From contig CAJTPK010000050.1 of NCBI GenBank assembly GCA_910578075.1, positions 1 to 8,431 on the forward strand: a DNA stretch of 8,431 nt, written 5' to 3'. The stretch is from an uncultured Muribaculaceae bacterium (lineage in GTDB: Bacteria; Bacteroidota; Bacteroidia; Bacteroidales; Muribaculaceae). Under the pieces are notes generated by a model. It had not been told where the DNA came from and did no database searches. It was given only the letters and a program-made list of their open reading frames with translations. The position numbers and the translations under genes were made by a program. Position 1 is the stretch's first letter. Every line of letters begins with the position of its first letter. Below, one piece after another: positions 1 through 6,869 of the stretch.

Positions 1-74
1 CTAACTCCTAACTCCTAACTCCTAACTCCTAACTCCTAACTCCTAACTCCTAACTCCTAACTCCTAACTCCTAA
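1..74. repeat. Perfect heptanucleotide tandem repeat (CTAACTC)n, truncated by window edge
   Basis: Ten perfect copies of CTAACTC (GAGTTAG on the gene strand) plus a partial unit fill the left end, and the array continues beyond it. The stop codon TAG of the S9 peptidase gene is itself made of repeat sequence. Because 7 is not a multiple of 3, the array cycles through all frames: TAG occurs every 21 bases in each frame of the minus strand and TAA in each frame of the plus strand, so translation is closed in all six frames. The lack of any substitution points to recent slippage-driven expansion. No terminator hairpin for the upstream operon is visible before the array. Confidence 0.95.
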
Positions 75-2854
75 TATCCCAACTCCTGACCCTTTCTCAC
101 GGCGGGAATGCCCTCCTTCATCCATTTCGGCATGGGATCACCCTTGAGGTAATGATCAAAGAATTGCTGAAGTCTGACTGTTATATCTTTACGATTCTTA
201 CGGGCCCGGATATTATGCGCCTCGCCATTATACTGAAGCATCCATACCGGCTTCTGCAATCTTCGGAGCGCCATAAACATCTCGATACCCTGATACCATG
301 GCACTGCACCATCCTGGTCATTATGCATGATCAGCAGCGGAGTCTCCACACGATCGGCATGAAACAGCGGTGAGTTCTGGATATAAAGCTCCGGTGACTC
401 CCAAAGATTCCTTCCGATACGGCTTTGTCCCATCTCATACTGCCCCTGACGGGAATCGCCTGATTCCCAACGTATACCTCCGAACGCAGATGTCATGTTT
501 GCCACCGGTGCTCCGGATCCCGCACATGCGAACATGTTAGTACGCGTAACAAGATATGCAGTCTGGTATCCACCCCAGCTCTGACCGTCGATTCCTATGC
601 GGTCTTTGTCAATCCAAGGGTATCTTCGACACATCTCCTCGGCTCCCGAGCATACGTAATTATAGCAGCTTTCTCCTGGAATCCCGGGGGTATAATGGAT
701 ATCCGGAACAAAAATCACATATCCGCGGCTCACATAGAACGGGTAATTCACCCAGCTCCATGACGGCTCCATCGTATAATGTCTGTATAGATCCTCACTG
801 CCGGTTTCGTAAAAAACACAGAGCATCGGATACTTCTTATTAGGATCGATATCCTCGGGAACATAAAGCACACCCTCTGATTCCTTTCCGTCATAAGCTC
901 TCCATTTCACAAGCTGCGCGGTGCCCCAGCGGTAACCGTTCATTCCAGGATTGGCATCTGTGAGCTGACGCGCCTTGGCAAAATCCGTGCCGTTGCTCAG
1001 CCAGATATCAGGCGATTCAGAGAAGTTTGCGCGCTGCCATGTGTATACATTCTTGTCAAGGGCCTTGCGCACCTGTGTGTAGGCATGTCCGTCAAGCACA
1101 TTTACGGCAGGTTTTGCGCTCTTTCCGTAATTTACAGTCGCAAGTCCGTTATATTTATCAGTGAAATCGAACACCTCAAGCAGCATCTGCTGACCCGGTT
1201 TCACATAGCGCTCCTCCGGGTTCATGCGCATATAGCGGAAACGTATATTTCTTTTACGACCCTCACCGGCTGTGACACATACCGGTTGACGTCTGCCATC
1301 CGGATCGACTGCCCAGATATCGAATTTGTCATAAATCAGCAAAGCCGCATCATCCTCTGCCCAGCAAGCCTCGCCCCACGGTTCGGCAGGCATGGGATGG
1401 TCATCCTCATCATTCCATATCAGCACAGGCATATCCGCTGTCATGTTGACCGTATCTCCGGTTGCCATGCAGTATGAATAATAATTCTTATTATCATACC
1501 ACATCACATATTTGCCACATGGCGAGAGCTGCGCAGCTCCTCCCGGAACTTTTCCAAGACGACGACGCTCTCCATTTCTGACATTCACTACCGACACTGT
1601 CACCGGTGCGAAATAATTCCATTGCTCCTCTACCGCGTCTTCCGCCGGATCTCTTACCAAAGCCCAGTCGCCATCCCATCTGTCGCTACCTGAAACCCGG
1701 GCAAGAGGTTCGGAGTCTATTAGCTTCTGGCTCATGTCCGAAAGATCAATGGCCACCGGATAGTTATTCTCTCTTGCTGCCTTCACATTATGAAGCTCCT
1801 GAGGTGGTGTCATCGGTGCGTCCCAACGCCATATATCGAGTGCCGGATTTTCAAAATCTACAATCGTGGTGTCATCGGGAGCAACTATTGGCGCTACTCC
1901 TGAAATCAGACGGCGACCATTGTGCGAGAAAACAGGTTTGGTATATTGGTTCGGTAATAATGTATCACCCTTTGCGGTAACAAAACGGCTGGTTATCTCC
2001 AAGGGAGTCTGCATAGGATTTTCAAGACGCGACCAATAGACTGAGGCACGCTTTGTTCCGCTCTTGACACTATCTGAAGAAGCGATATATGCAAGTTGGC
2101 TACCCGTCTCATCAAATACCGGATTGCCATAGAAAACCTTGTCCCTGTCAATAATCACATACGATGTGTCGGGAAGCATAACCACTCCCACTCCATTGGC
2201 CGACAACGAATCCTTATCGCATTTCTTGAAATTCAGGGCAAGTTTATCACCTGACTTATCAAAACTATAGTTTTCAACCCATTTGGTCACTTTCCTGATT
2301 CCCGTGGGTAGATGTCGGATCACGAGCGGTTTGGCATTATCCTTGTCTTTAAGAAGTTTAGGCGCGAGATAAGCGGTATCGCAACTTGAATACGCAACCC
2401 AATCGCCACCTTTCTCCCCAATTTTATAAGATATAACCTGCGGAATCTTCTCTACCGCAAGGGTAGATAGATTCACAATCGCAAGAGAATCCTGCGGCAG
2501 GTCAAGATCTTTCTTCTTGGCGATCTTTGCCTTGCGTGTGGCGGCATACTCAGCTTTTATCAAAGCCAGTCCCCATTTGCCATCGGCTGTAAAGGATGCC
2601 CTGTAGCCTCTTGCCAGCTCCACTTTCTTCCCGTTGCGTGTATTGTAGAAATAAAGCATTCCGTCACCCTCCTGTGGATCCACGGCATATGCTGCCCACT
2701 CGCCATTATTGCTCAAACCTGTATTCTTTACGGCTTTCCAAGCATCAAACGATGTATGGTCCAACACTTTTTTTTCCAAAGCACCGCCCGTAGCCATAGC
2801 TCCCGCCATAACCATTCCTGATGCCAAAAGGGCTATATATCTTTTTCTTATCAT
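71..2854 (-). CDS. Exported S9-family (prolyl oligopeptidase-type) serine peptidase
   Basis: This 927-residue protein starts with a signal peptide (basic MIRKR, then a hydrophobic stretch, likely cleaved near A21 to A25), so it should act in the periplasm. No lipobox cysteine is seen. Residues of about 30-640 are rich in repeated beta-strand and WxxD-type patterns, as expected for the beta-propeller of S9 peptidases. The alpha/beta-hydrolase domain follows from about 650. The triad can be read as Ser759 in GQSWGG, Asp848 in NDQDGAVP and His880 in GEAHN, with spacing typical of the family. At about 682 it has FYETGSE instead of the HGGP motif of many S9 enzymes, a form I recall from Bacteroidetes homologues. 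The ATG is one base after the ribBA stop, suggesting translational coupling. It probably cuts peptides, perhaps after proline; the exact substrate is not readable. The stop codon lies in the heptamer array. Confidence 0.9.
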   Translation of the reverse strand: MIRKRYIALLASGMVMAGAMATGGALEKKVLDHTSFDAWKAVKNTGLSNNGEWAAYAVDPQEGDGMLYFYNTRNGKKVELARGYRASFTADGKWGLALIKAEYAATRKAKIAKKKDLDLPQDSLAIVNLSTLAVEKIPQVISYKIGEKGGDWVAYSSCDTAYLAPKLLKDKDNAKPLVIRHLPTGIRKVTKWVENYSFDKSGDKLALNFKKCDKDSLSANGVGVVMLPDTSYVIIDRDKVFYGNPVFDETGSQLAYIASSDSVKSGTKRASVYWSRLENPMQTPLEITSRFVTAKGDTLLPNQYTKPVFSHNGRRLISGVAPIVAPDDTTIVDFENPALDIWRWDAPMTPPQELHNVKAARENNYPVAIDLSDMSQKLIDSEPLARVSGSDRWDGDWALVRDPAEDAVEEQWNYFAPVTVSVVNVRNGERRRLGKVPGGAAQLSPCGKYVMWYDNKNYYSYCMATGDTVNMTADMPVLIWNDEDDHPMPAEPWGEACWAEDDAALLIYDKFDIWAVDPDGRRQPVCVTAGEGRKRNIRFRYMRMNPEERYVKPGQQMLLEVFDFTDKYNGLATVNYGKSAKPAVNVLDGHAYTQVRKALDKNVYTWQRANFSESPDIWLSNGTDFAKARQLTDANPGMNGYRWGTAQLVKWRAYDGKESEGVLYVPEDIDPNKKYPMLCVFYETGSEDLYRHYTMEPSWSWVNYPFYVSRGYVIFVPDIHYTPGIPGESCYNYVCSGAEEMCRRYPWIDKDRIGIDGQSWGGYQTAYLVTRTNMFACAGSGAPVANMTSAFGGIRWESGDSRQGQYEMGQSRIGRNLWESPELYIQNSPLFHADRVETPLLIMHNDQDGAVPWYQGIEMFMALRRLQKPVWMLQYNGEAHNIRARKNRKDITVRLQQFFDHYLKGDPMPKWMKEGIPAVRKGQELGY

Positions 2855-2855
2855 T

Positions 2856-4067
2856 TTAAAGCTTGCTTAGCTGATGACCCATTCTCTCTTTCTTTGTGTG
2901 CATGTAACGTGAATTATATTCGTTAGGCACCACCTCAAGAGGTACATTCTCAATTATCTCGAGTCCATAACCCTCAAGACCGATACGCTTCATCGGGTTA
3001 TTTGTCATCAGGTTCATCTTCTGTATCCCCAATGAATGAAGGATATTTGCTCCTACACCATAATCCCGCTCATCAGCCTTATGACCGAGGTGAAGATTGG
3101 CATCCACAGTGTCAAGACCATTCTCCTGAAGCTTGTAGGCACGGATCTTATCCATCAGACCTATGCCACGCCCCTCCTGATTCAGATATATTATGGCGCC
3201 GCGTCCCTCTTTCTCTATCATCTGCATGGCGAGATGAAGCTGCTCACCACATTCGCATCGCTTTGAACCGAAAATATCACCTGTCATGCACGATGAGTGC
3301 ACACGCACCAGCACCGGCTCACCGTCGCTAACATCCCCCTTGATAAGGGCCACATGCTCCAGTCCGTTATCTTTCTGACGGAAAGGGATAAGTCTGAAGT
3401 CGCCGTATGCTGTCGGCATATTTACCTCTTCCCCTCTCTCAACCAACGAATCGTTCTGTAACCTGTAAGCCACAAGGTCACGGATGCTGATAAGTTTCAT
3501 TCCCCATTCGTCAGCTCGCGTGCGGAGTTCGGGAAGACGCGCCATTGAGCCATCATCGCTCATTATCTCCATCAAGGCTGCCACCGGCTCCAGACCGGCG
3601 AGGCGCGCGAGATCCACACCCGCCTCTGTATGTCCCGTACGCTGAAGCACACCACGGTTCTGGGCATACAAAGGATTCACATGACCCGGTCGACCGAAAG
3701 TCTCAGGCATTGAGGCGGGATCCGCAAGCGCACGTATCGTAGCGCAGCGGTCCTCTATAGAGACACCGGTGCTGCATCCTTCAAGTTTATCAACAGTCAC
3801 AGTGAATGGTGTTCCGAGCATAGACGTGTTGTCTGCGACCTGGGCTTCAAGACCAAGTTCTTTACAACGCTCCATAGTCATAGGCACACAAAGCACACCA
3901 CGCGCATGCTTCAACATGAAGTTGACATCCTCCGGTGTGATTTTCTCTGCGGCAATGATGAGGTCTCCCTCATTCTCGCGGTCCTCATCGTCTACAACTA
4001 TTACAAACTTCCCCTGCTTGAAATCCTCAAGCGCATCCTCTATTCTATCCAATCTTATATCTTCCAT
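2856..4067 (-). CDS. ribBA: Bifunctional 3,4-dihydroxy-2-butanone 4-phosphate synthase / GTP cyclohydrolase II
   Basis: This cytosolic enzyme supplies both branches of riboflavin synthesis: it makes the four-carbon unit from ribulose 5-phosphate and opens GTP to the pyrimidine precursor. The RibB half (about 1-202) carries DDEDRENEGD at 26-35, RPGH at 126-129 and GHTEA at 145-149, which are its metal and substrate-binding motifs. The RibA half (about 208-403) has the zinc cysteines C260, C271 and C273 in the SSCMTGDIFGSKRCEC segment, then NQEGRGIGL at 296-304. The length of 403 fits full fusions, and all key residues are present, so both activities are expected. It lies 29 bases after rsmD. 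That gap is too short for an FMN riboswitch, so control probably comes from the operon promoter upstream of ansA. GHTEAGVD instead of the more usual GHTEAAVD is a minor variation. Confidence 0.97.
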   Translation of the reverse strand: MEDIRLDRIEDALEDFKQGKFVIVVDDEDRENEGDLIIAAEKITPEDVNFMLKHARGVLCVPMTMERCKELGLEAQVADNTSMLGTPFTVTVDKLEGCSTGVSIEDRCATIRALADPASMPETFGRPGHVNPLYAQNRGVLQRTGHTEAGVDLARLAGLEPVAALMEIMSDDGSMARLPELRTRADEWGMKLISIRDLVAYRLQNDSLVERGEEVNMPTAYGDFRLIPFRQKDNGLEHVALIKGDVSDGEPVLVRVHSSCMTGDIFGSKRCECGEQLHLAMQMIEKEGRGAIIYLNQEGRGIGLMDKIRAYKLQENGLDTVDANLHLGHKADERDYGVGANILHSLGIQKMNLMTNNPMKRIGLEGYGLEIIENVPLEVVPNEYNSRYMHTKKERMGHQLSKL

Positions 4068-4096
4068 AACAATTTACCAAATTCCCCGGTCCCCTT

Positions 4097-4630
4097 TTAT
4101 TTCCTGATTAAACTGAAATTCACGCTTCCATATACAAGATGCCGGCAGAAACCGGGCAACGCGGAGAAATCGTGATTCTTATTGTGTTCTATTATAACAA
4201 GCGTACCCTCCTTAAGCATCCCTGAATTCATGATCAGTTCCGGTATCTCTCCGAAACGGGGATGATCATATGGTGGGTCAGCAAAAATTATATCATATTT
4301 GTCGCGGCATCTCTCTATGAAACGGAAAACATCACCACGGATAAGCCGCAGTGAAGTATCTCCAAGCTTCTCTTTCACAGAGCGTATGAATCCTGCCTGT
4401 GTGGCAGCCTGCTCCACCGCAGTCACCTGCGAGCAACCTCGGGATACAAACTCCCAGCTGATCGCACCGGTGCCGGCAAAAAGATCAAGCGCGGTCAGAC
4501 CTTCAAGATCCTCCATGTTTTCCAACACATTGAAAAGATTCTCACGCGCAAAGTCAGTGGTTGGACGCGCTGTTATATTCTTAGGCACATCAAACCTCCG
4601 TTTTCCATATTTTCCTCTTATTATCCTCAT
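4097..4630 (-). CDS. rsmD: 16S rRNA (guanine(966)-N(2))-methyltransferase RsmD
   Basis: This 177-residue protein is a compact Rossmann-fold methyltransferase. It opens with MRIIRGKYGKRRF, the typical RsmD start, and has ARPTTDFARENLFN at about 21-34. The S-adenosylmethionine loop DLFAGTG is at 49-55 and the catalytic DPPY motif, typical of N2-guanine methylation, is at 118-121. RsmD methylates G966 of 16S rRNA late in assembly of the small ribosomal subunit. The length matches the family and nothing is missing. It starts 9 bases after the DUF3822 stop. The end of that upstream gene contains GAGGAG about 10 bases before this ATG, one of the few Shine-Dalgarno-like sites in the window, so the two may be translationally coupled. 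Confidence 0.93.
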   Translation of the reverse strand: MRIIRGKYGKRRFDVPKNITARPTTDFARENLFNVLENMEDLEGLTALDLFAGTGAISWEFVSRGCSQVTAVEQAATQAGFIRSVKEKLGDTSLRLIRGDVFRFIERCRDKYDIIFADPPYDHPRFGEIPELIMNSGMLKEGTLVIIEHNKNHDFSALPGFCRHLVYGSVNFSLIRK

Positions 4631-4639
4631 TCCTGTCTC

Positions 4640-5452
4640 TTAACTCCTCGCAAGAGCGATCGCCGCGGCAATAGGCATTTCCACTTTCGACACAGCCGAG
4701 GGCATCATCGTCAGCATCACGTATGAGAGATGCTCGCGGAGAAGCTTCAGCAGATCCTGCTTAACCTCCCTTATTCCCGACAATGATACTTGCGTATTAT
4801 CACGGTCGAGACCGTAAACATCCATTATGTTGAATATATGATACGCGATATCCATCTTGTCATGCCATTCATGGGTTGCAGCAAGAAGCATCCTCCTGTC
4901 ATCAAGGACAATGAAATCCACCGCTCCGTCGCGTATGTCAACATAAATCCTCGGCATATCCGATCCTCTGCTCATAAACCTGCGGGCAAGCACAGTCTGA
5001 TGACAAGACACCCGCGCGCCGGAAAGCGTGCGACGCAGAAATGCCGCCAGACCGGGAACAAGCGAATAAAGGCAACACATCCCGTTGTGGACATCGCTCA
5101 TGATATCACCCTCGTCGGCACGGTAAACCTTATTATACATCTCGCTCTCATCCTCATAATCGGAAATCAAGGCTTCCGGCGCCCACATGCTCTTCGGAGA
5201 ACAAACCACTATCTCCGTGGAGAAGTCATCCATCAGCTGAGGATGGTCATAAACCGTAGTCTCTATATGCCGAAGCAAAGAGCTCTCATCCCGCTGCCAC
5301 TGCTCCTCAAAAAGAGTCACAATCTGCTCAAGCGGATTCTCAAGATTCTTCAGATACGCCGACATAGAGGTGTCGGAAACGTAGATAACCAGACGCCATT
5401 CCGCCGTGTCATCAATCCTAACCCCCTTGTATGTCGATATATCCTCTGTCAT
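4640..5452 (-). CDS. DUF3822 family protein (conserved Bacteroidetes protein of unknown function)
   Basis: This 270-residue protein has no signal peptide or membrane segment, so it is probably cytosolic. I assign it to DUF3822 from its overall layout: an early strand with WRLVIYV (19-25), the mid-region STEIVVCSPKSMWAPEALIS (78-97), and a second half with VDIRDGAVDFIVLDDRRMLL (171-190) followed by a helix and a final strand-helix unit. The last part resembles the second subdomain of actin-like ATPase folds such as PilM, but no nucleotide-binding motif is clear. Its place just before rsmD, 9 bases away, is an arrangement I recall from other Bacteroidales genomes, and suggests a shared expression unit and possibly a role tied to ribosome maturation. 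No function is established. Another Bacteroidales-specific family with similar topology cannot be excluded by eye. Confidence 0.78.
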   Translation of the reverse strand: MTEDISTYKGVRIDDTAEWRLVIYVSDTSMSAYLKNLENPLEQIVTLFEEQWQRDESSLLRHIETTVYDHPQLMDDFSTEIVVCSPKSMWAPEALISDYEDESEMYNKVYRADEGDIMSDVHNGMCCLYSLVPGLAAFLRRTLSGARVSCHQTVLARRFMSRGSDMPRIYVDIRDGAVDFIVLDDRRMLLAATHEWHDKMDIAYHIFNIMDVYGLDRDNTQVSLSGIREVKQDLLKLLREHLSYVMLTMMPSAVSKVEMPIAAAIALARS

Positions 5453-5481
5453 AAATATTAATTACTTATTTCAATTACAAC

Positions 5482-6543
5482 TCAATCCATCTCTCCGGCA
5501 ATAGGCTTCTCCATCTCAGTCTTAACCTGCTCCGGTGTCAGACCCTGTCCGAAAAGAAACATCAGTTTGGTGATTGCTGCCTCAGAAGTCAGGTCATGAC
5601 CGGAAATCACCCCTGCCTTGGTCAGGACGTTACCGCTCAGATATCTGGTCGGATTGACAATGCCATTGTCACATTGCGAAACATTCACAATCACAAGACC
5701 ACGGTCTACAGCCTCCTTCAATGCTTCAAGGAACCAACCGGAAGTAGGACCGTTACCTGAACCGAATGTCTTCATCACAACGCCCTTCAGACCGGGAGCG
5801 GCAAGCTGATGCCTGACAACCGCCTCGCTGATTCCGGGGAAAAGATCAAGATACATCACATGGTTGTCAAAGGAGTAATGAGTGCGCAATGGCTCATTGC
5901 CCTCGCTTCGCCACATAACAGACTTCCGGTAACGGATTCCGAGACCCACCTTGGCAAGACGCGGATAATGCGAACTCTTGAAGGCATTGAAATTATCCGA
6001 ACTGTGTTTTGTAGCGCGATTGCCACGCCATAGATAATCCTCAAACAGGATTGCCACCTCCTGCACCATTGGCGAGCCATCCGTATCCTTCTCGGCTGCA
6101 ACCTGCAAGGCCGTGATAAGATTCTCCTCGCCGTCAGTCCTTACTTCACCGATAGGAAGCTGACTGCCTGTGATGACAACAGGCTTACGCAGATTCTCCA
6201 GCATAAAACTCAAAGCCGAGGCAGTATAGGCCATGGTGTCTGTACCATGGAGAACTACGAAACCGTCATACGCATCATAATTATCCTCGATCACCTTGAC
6301 TATCTGCACCCAATGGTCCGGGGTCATTGCAGAAGAATCAAGAGGAACTTCAAACTGGAAATTATCGATGTCATAATCAAGCCGTTTGATTTTAGGCACA
6401 TTGTCTATCAGGTGATCGAAATTAAACGGCTCGAGAGCTCCGCTCTCAGCATTTTCAATCATTCCGATGGTACCCCCAGTATATATGATAAGGATATGAG
6501 GGCGTTGTGTCTCAGTATTAGATAAAGAACCGTTCATAGGCAT
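5482..6543 (-). CDS. ansA: Type I (cytosolic) L-asparaginase
   Basis: This enzyme hydrolyses L-asparagine to aspartate and ammonia. The 353-residue sequence lacks a signal peptide, which separates it from secreted type II enzymes. The first nucleophile motif YTGGTIG is at 21-27 (catalytic Thr25). The second, HGTDTMAYTAS, is at 99-109, giving Thr101 and Asp102. The catalytic lysine is K179 in RGNRATK. ITGSQLPIGEVRTDGEEN at 124-141 is another family signature. A cysteine in NVSQCDNG matches the region of the allosteric Cys of E. coli AnsA. Two in-frame starts (M1, M3) lie close together; I use the first, which sits about 20 bases after the predicted transcription start. It is the first gene of the five-gene run and 29 bases separate it from the DUF3822 gene. 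Family homologues can be annotated as glutaminase-asparaginase, so minor glutamine activity is possible. Confidence 0.93.
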   Translation of the reverse strand: MPMNGSLSNTETQRPHILIIYTGGTIGMIENAESGALEPFNFDHLIDNVPKIKRLDYDIDNFQFEVPLDSSAMTPDHWVQIVKVIEDNYDAYDGFVVLHGTDTMAYTASALSFMLENLRKPVVITGSQLPIGEVRTDGEENLITALQVAAEKDTDGSPMVQEVAILFEDYLWRGNRATKHSSDNFNAFKSSHYPRLAKVGLGIRYRKSVMWRSEGNEPLRTHYSFDNHVMYLDLFPGISEAVVRHQLAAPGLKGVVMKTFGSGNGPTSGWFLEALKEAVDRGLVIVNVSQCDNGIVNPTRYLSGNVLTKAGVISGHDLTSEAAITKLMFLFGQGLTPEQVKTEMEKPIAGEMD

Positions 6544-6569
6544 CTGTGATTTAAACGACTTCTAAATTG

Positions 6570-6600
6570 CAAAGATAGCAAATCCGCACAACAAACGCAA
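6570..6600 (-). promoter_or_regulatory. Bacteroidetes-type promoter of the ansA operon
   Basis: On the minus strand, TTG (6598-6600) is followed after exactly 20 bases by TATCTTTG (6570-6577). This fits the primary sigma factor consensus of Bacteroidetes, TTTG/TTG, 19-21 bases, TAnnTTTG. Transcription would start near 6563, leaving a leader of about 20 bases before the ansA ATG. It is the only good match upstream of the run, so it probably drives all five genes. A further TATATTTG at 6634-6641 lacks a suitable upstream element. Confidence 0.7.
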
Positions 6601-6616
6601 CTCAATTCAAAAAAAC

Positions 6617-6638
6617 TATTAACAAAGTATTAACAAAT
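6617..6638. repeat. 11-bp direct repeat TATTAACAAA(G/T) upstream of the ansA promoter
   Basis: TATTAACAAAG and TATTAACAAAT stand head to tail, matching at 10 of 11 positions. They lie about 17-38 bases upstream of the -33 element, on nearly the same face of the helix (11-bp period). That placement would suit an activator or a sequence-driven upstream element, but in AT-rich Bacteroidales DNA it may also be chance. Confidence 0.5.
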
Positions 6639-6664
6639 ATAGGCGTCCGGTAAAAATATTAATC

Positions 6665-6757
6665 ACGCAGAGCCACAGAGCCGCAAAGCTTTGAGTTGGT
6701 AAGCCCTATGATAAAGATCTCAGAGAATCGCGTGGCGATTTGTGCAAAGGCGCGGAG
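6665..6757. repeat. Two clusters of degenerate 8-bp repeats (consensus near CCGCAGAG)
   Basis: Three octamers follow each other without a gap: ACGCAGAG (6665-6672), CCACAGAG (6673-6680) and CCGCAAAG (6681-6688). Two more, GTGCAAAG and GCGCGGAG, lie at 6742-6757. A reverse-oriented CTCTGTG at 6771-6777 could pair with the CACAGAG of the first cluster. I read this as the decayed remains of a small dispersed repeat of a type seen in many bacterial genomes. The gene-free stretch 6544-6869 otherwise holds only the ansA promoter, the 11-bp direct repeat and the terminator. Confidence 0.6.
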
Positions 6758-6797
6758 CAGTAGCGTCAGACTCTGTGTCGAAACCACAAGACCAGGC

Positions 6798-6832
6798 AAA
6801 AAAAGAGGTTTCACAACGATGCGTGAAACCTC
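6798..6832 (-). terminator. Intrinsic terminator of the secreted-protein gene
   Basis: A perfect 10-bp stem, GAGGTTTCAC (6805-6814) with GTGAAACCTC (6823-6832), encloses an 8-base loop. On the minus strand the stem is followed directly by seven T residues (6798-6804). It lies 37 bases past the stop codon of the secreted-protein gene and separates it from the ansA operon. There is no comparable T-tract for the plus strand. Confidence 0.9.
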
Positions 6833-6869
6833 CCTGATATAATTATTCGTTACTAAACCGAGTAACAGT

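Noticed and set aside
1..74. Telomere-like end because TTAGGAG resembles telomeric repeats
   Set aside because: The array directly abuts a bacterial coding gene in a normal operon, and the edge is only that of the window. A slippage repeat explains it.
4068..4096. Possible FMN riboswitch before ribBA
   Set aside because: The gap is only 29 bases, far too short for that RNA, and none of its conserved segments is present.
3769..4107. Plus-strand open frames antisense to ribBA
   Set aside because: They mirror the codons of a clearly functional ribBA and show no independent start signals or motifs.
4790..5461. 223-residue open frame on the plus strand antisense to the DUF3822 gene
   Set aside because: It has a composition rich in Ile, Arg and His with no domain pattern. 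The minus-strand frame has family features and fits the operon layout.
6634..6641. TATATTTG on the minus strand as a second ansA promoter
   Set aside because: It matches the TAnnTTTG box, but no TTG or TTTG lies 19-21 bases upstream, unlike the site at 6570-6600.
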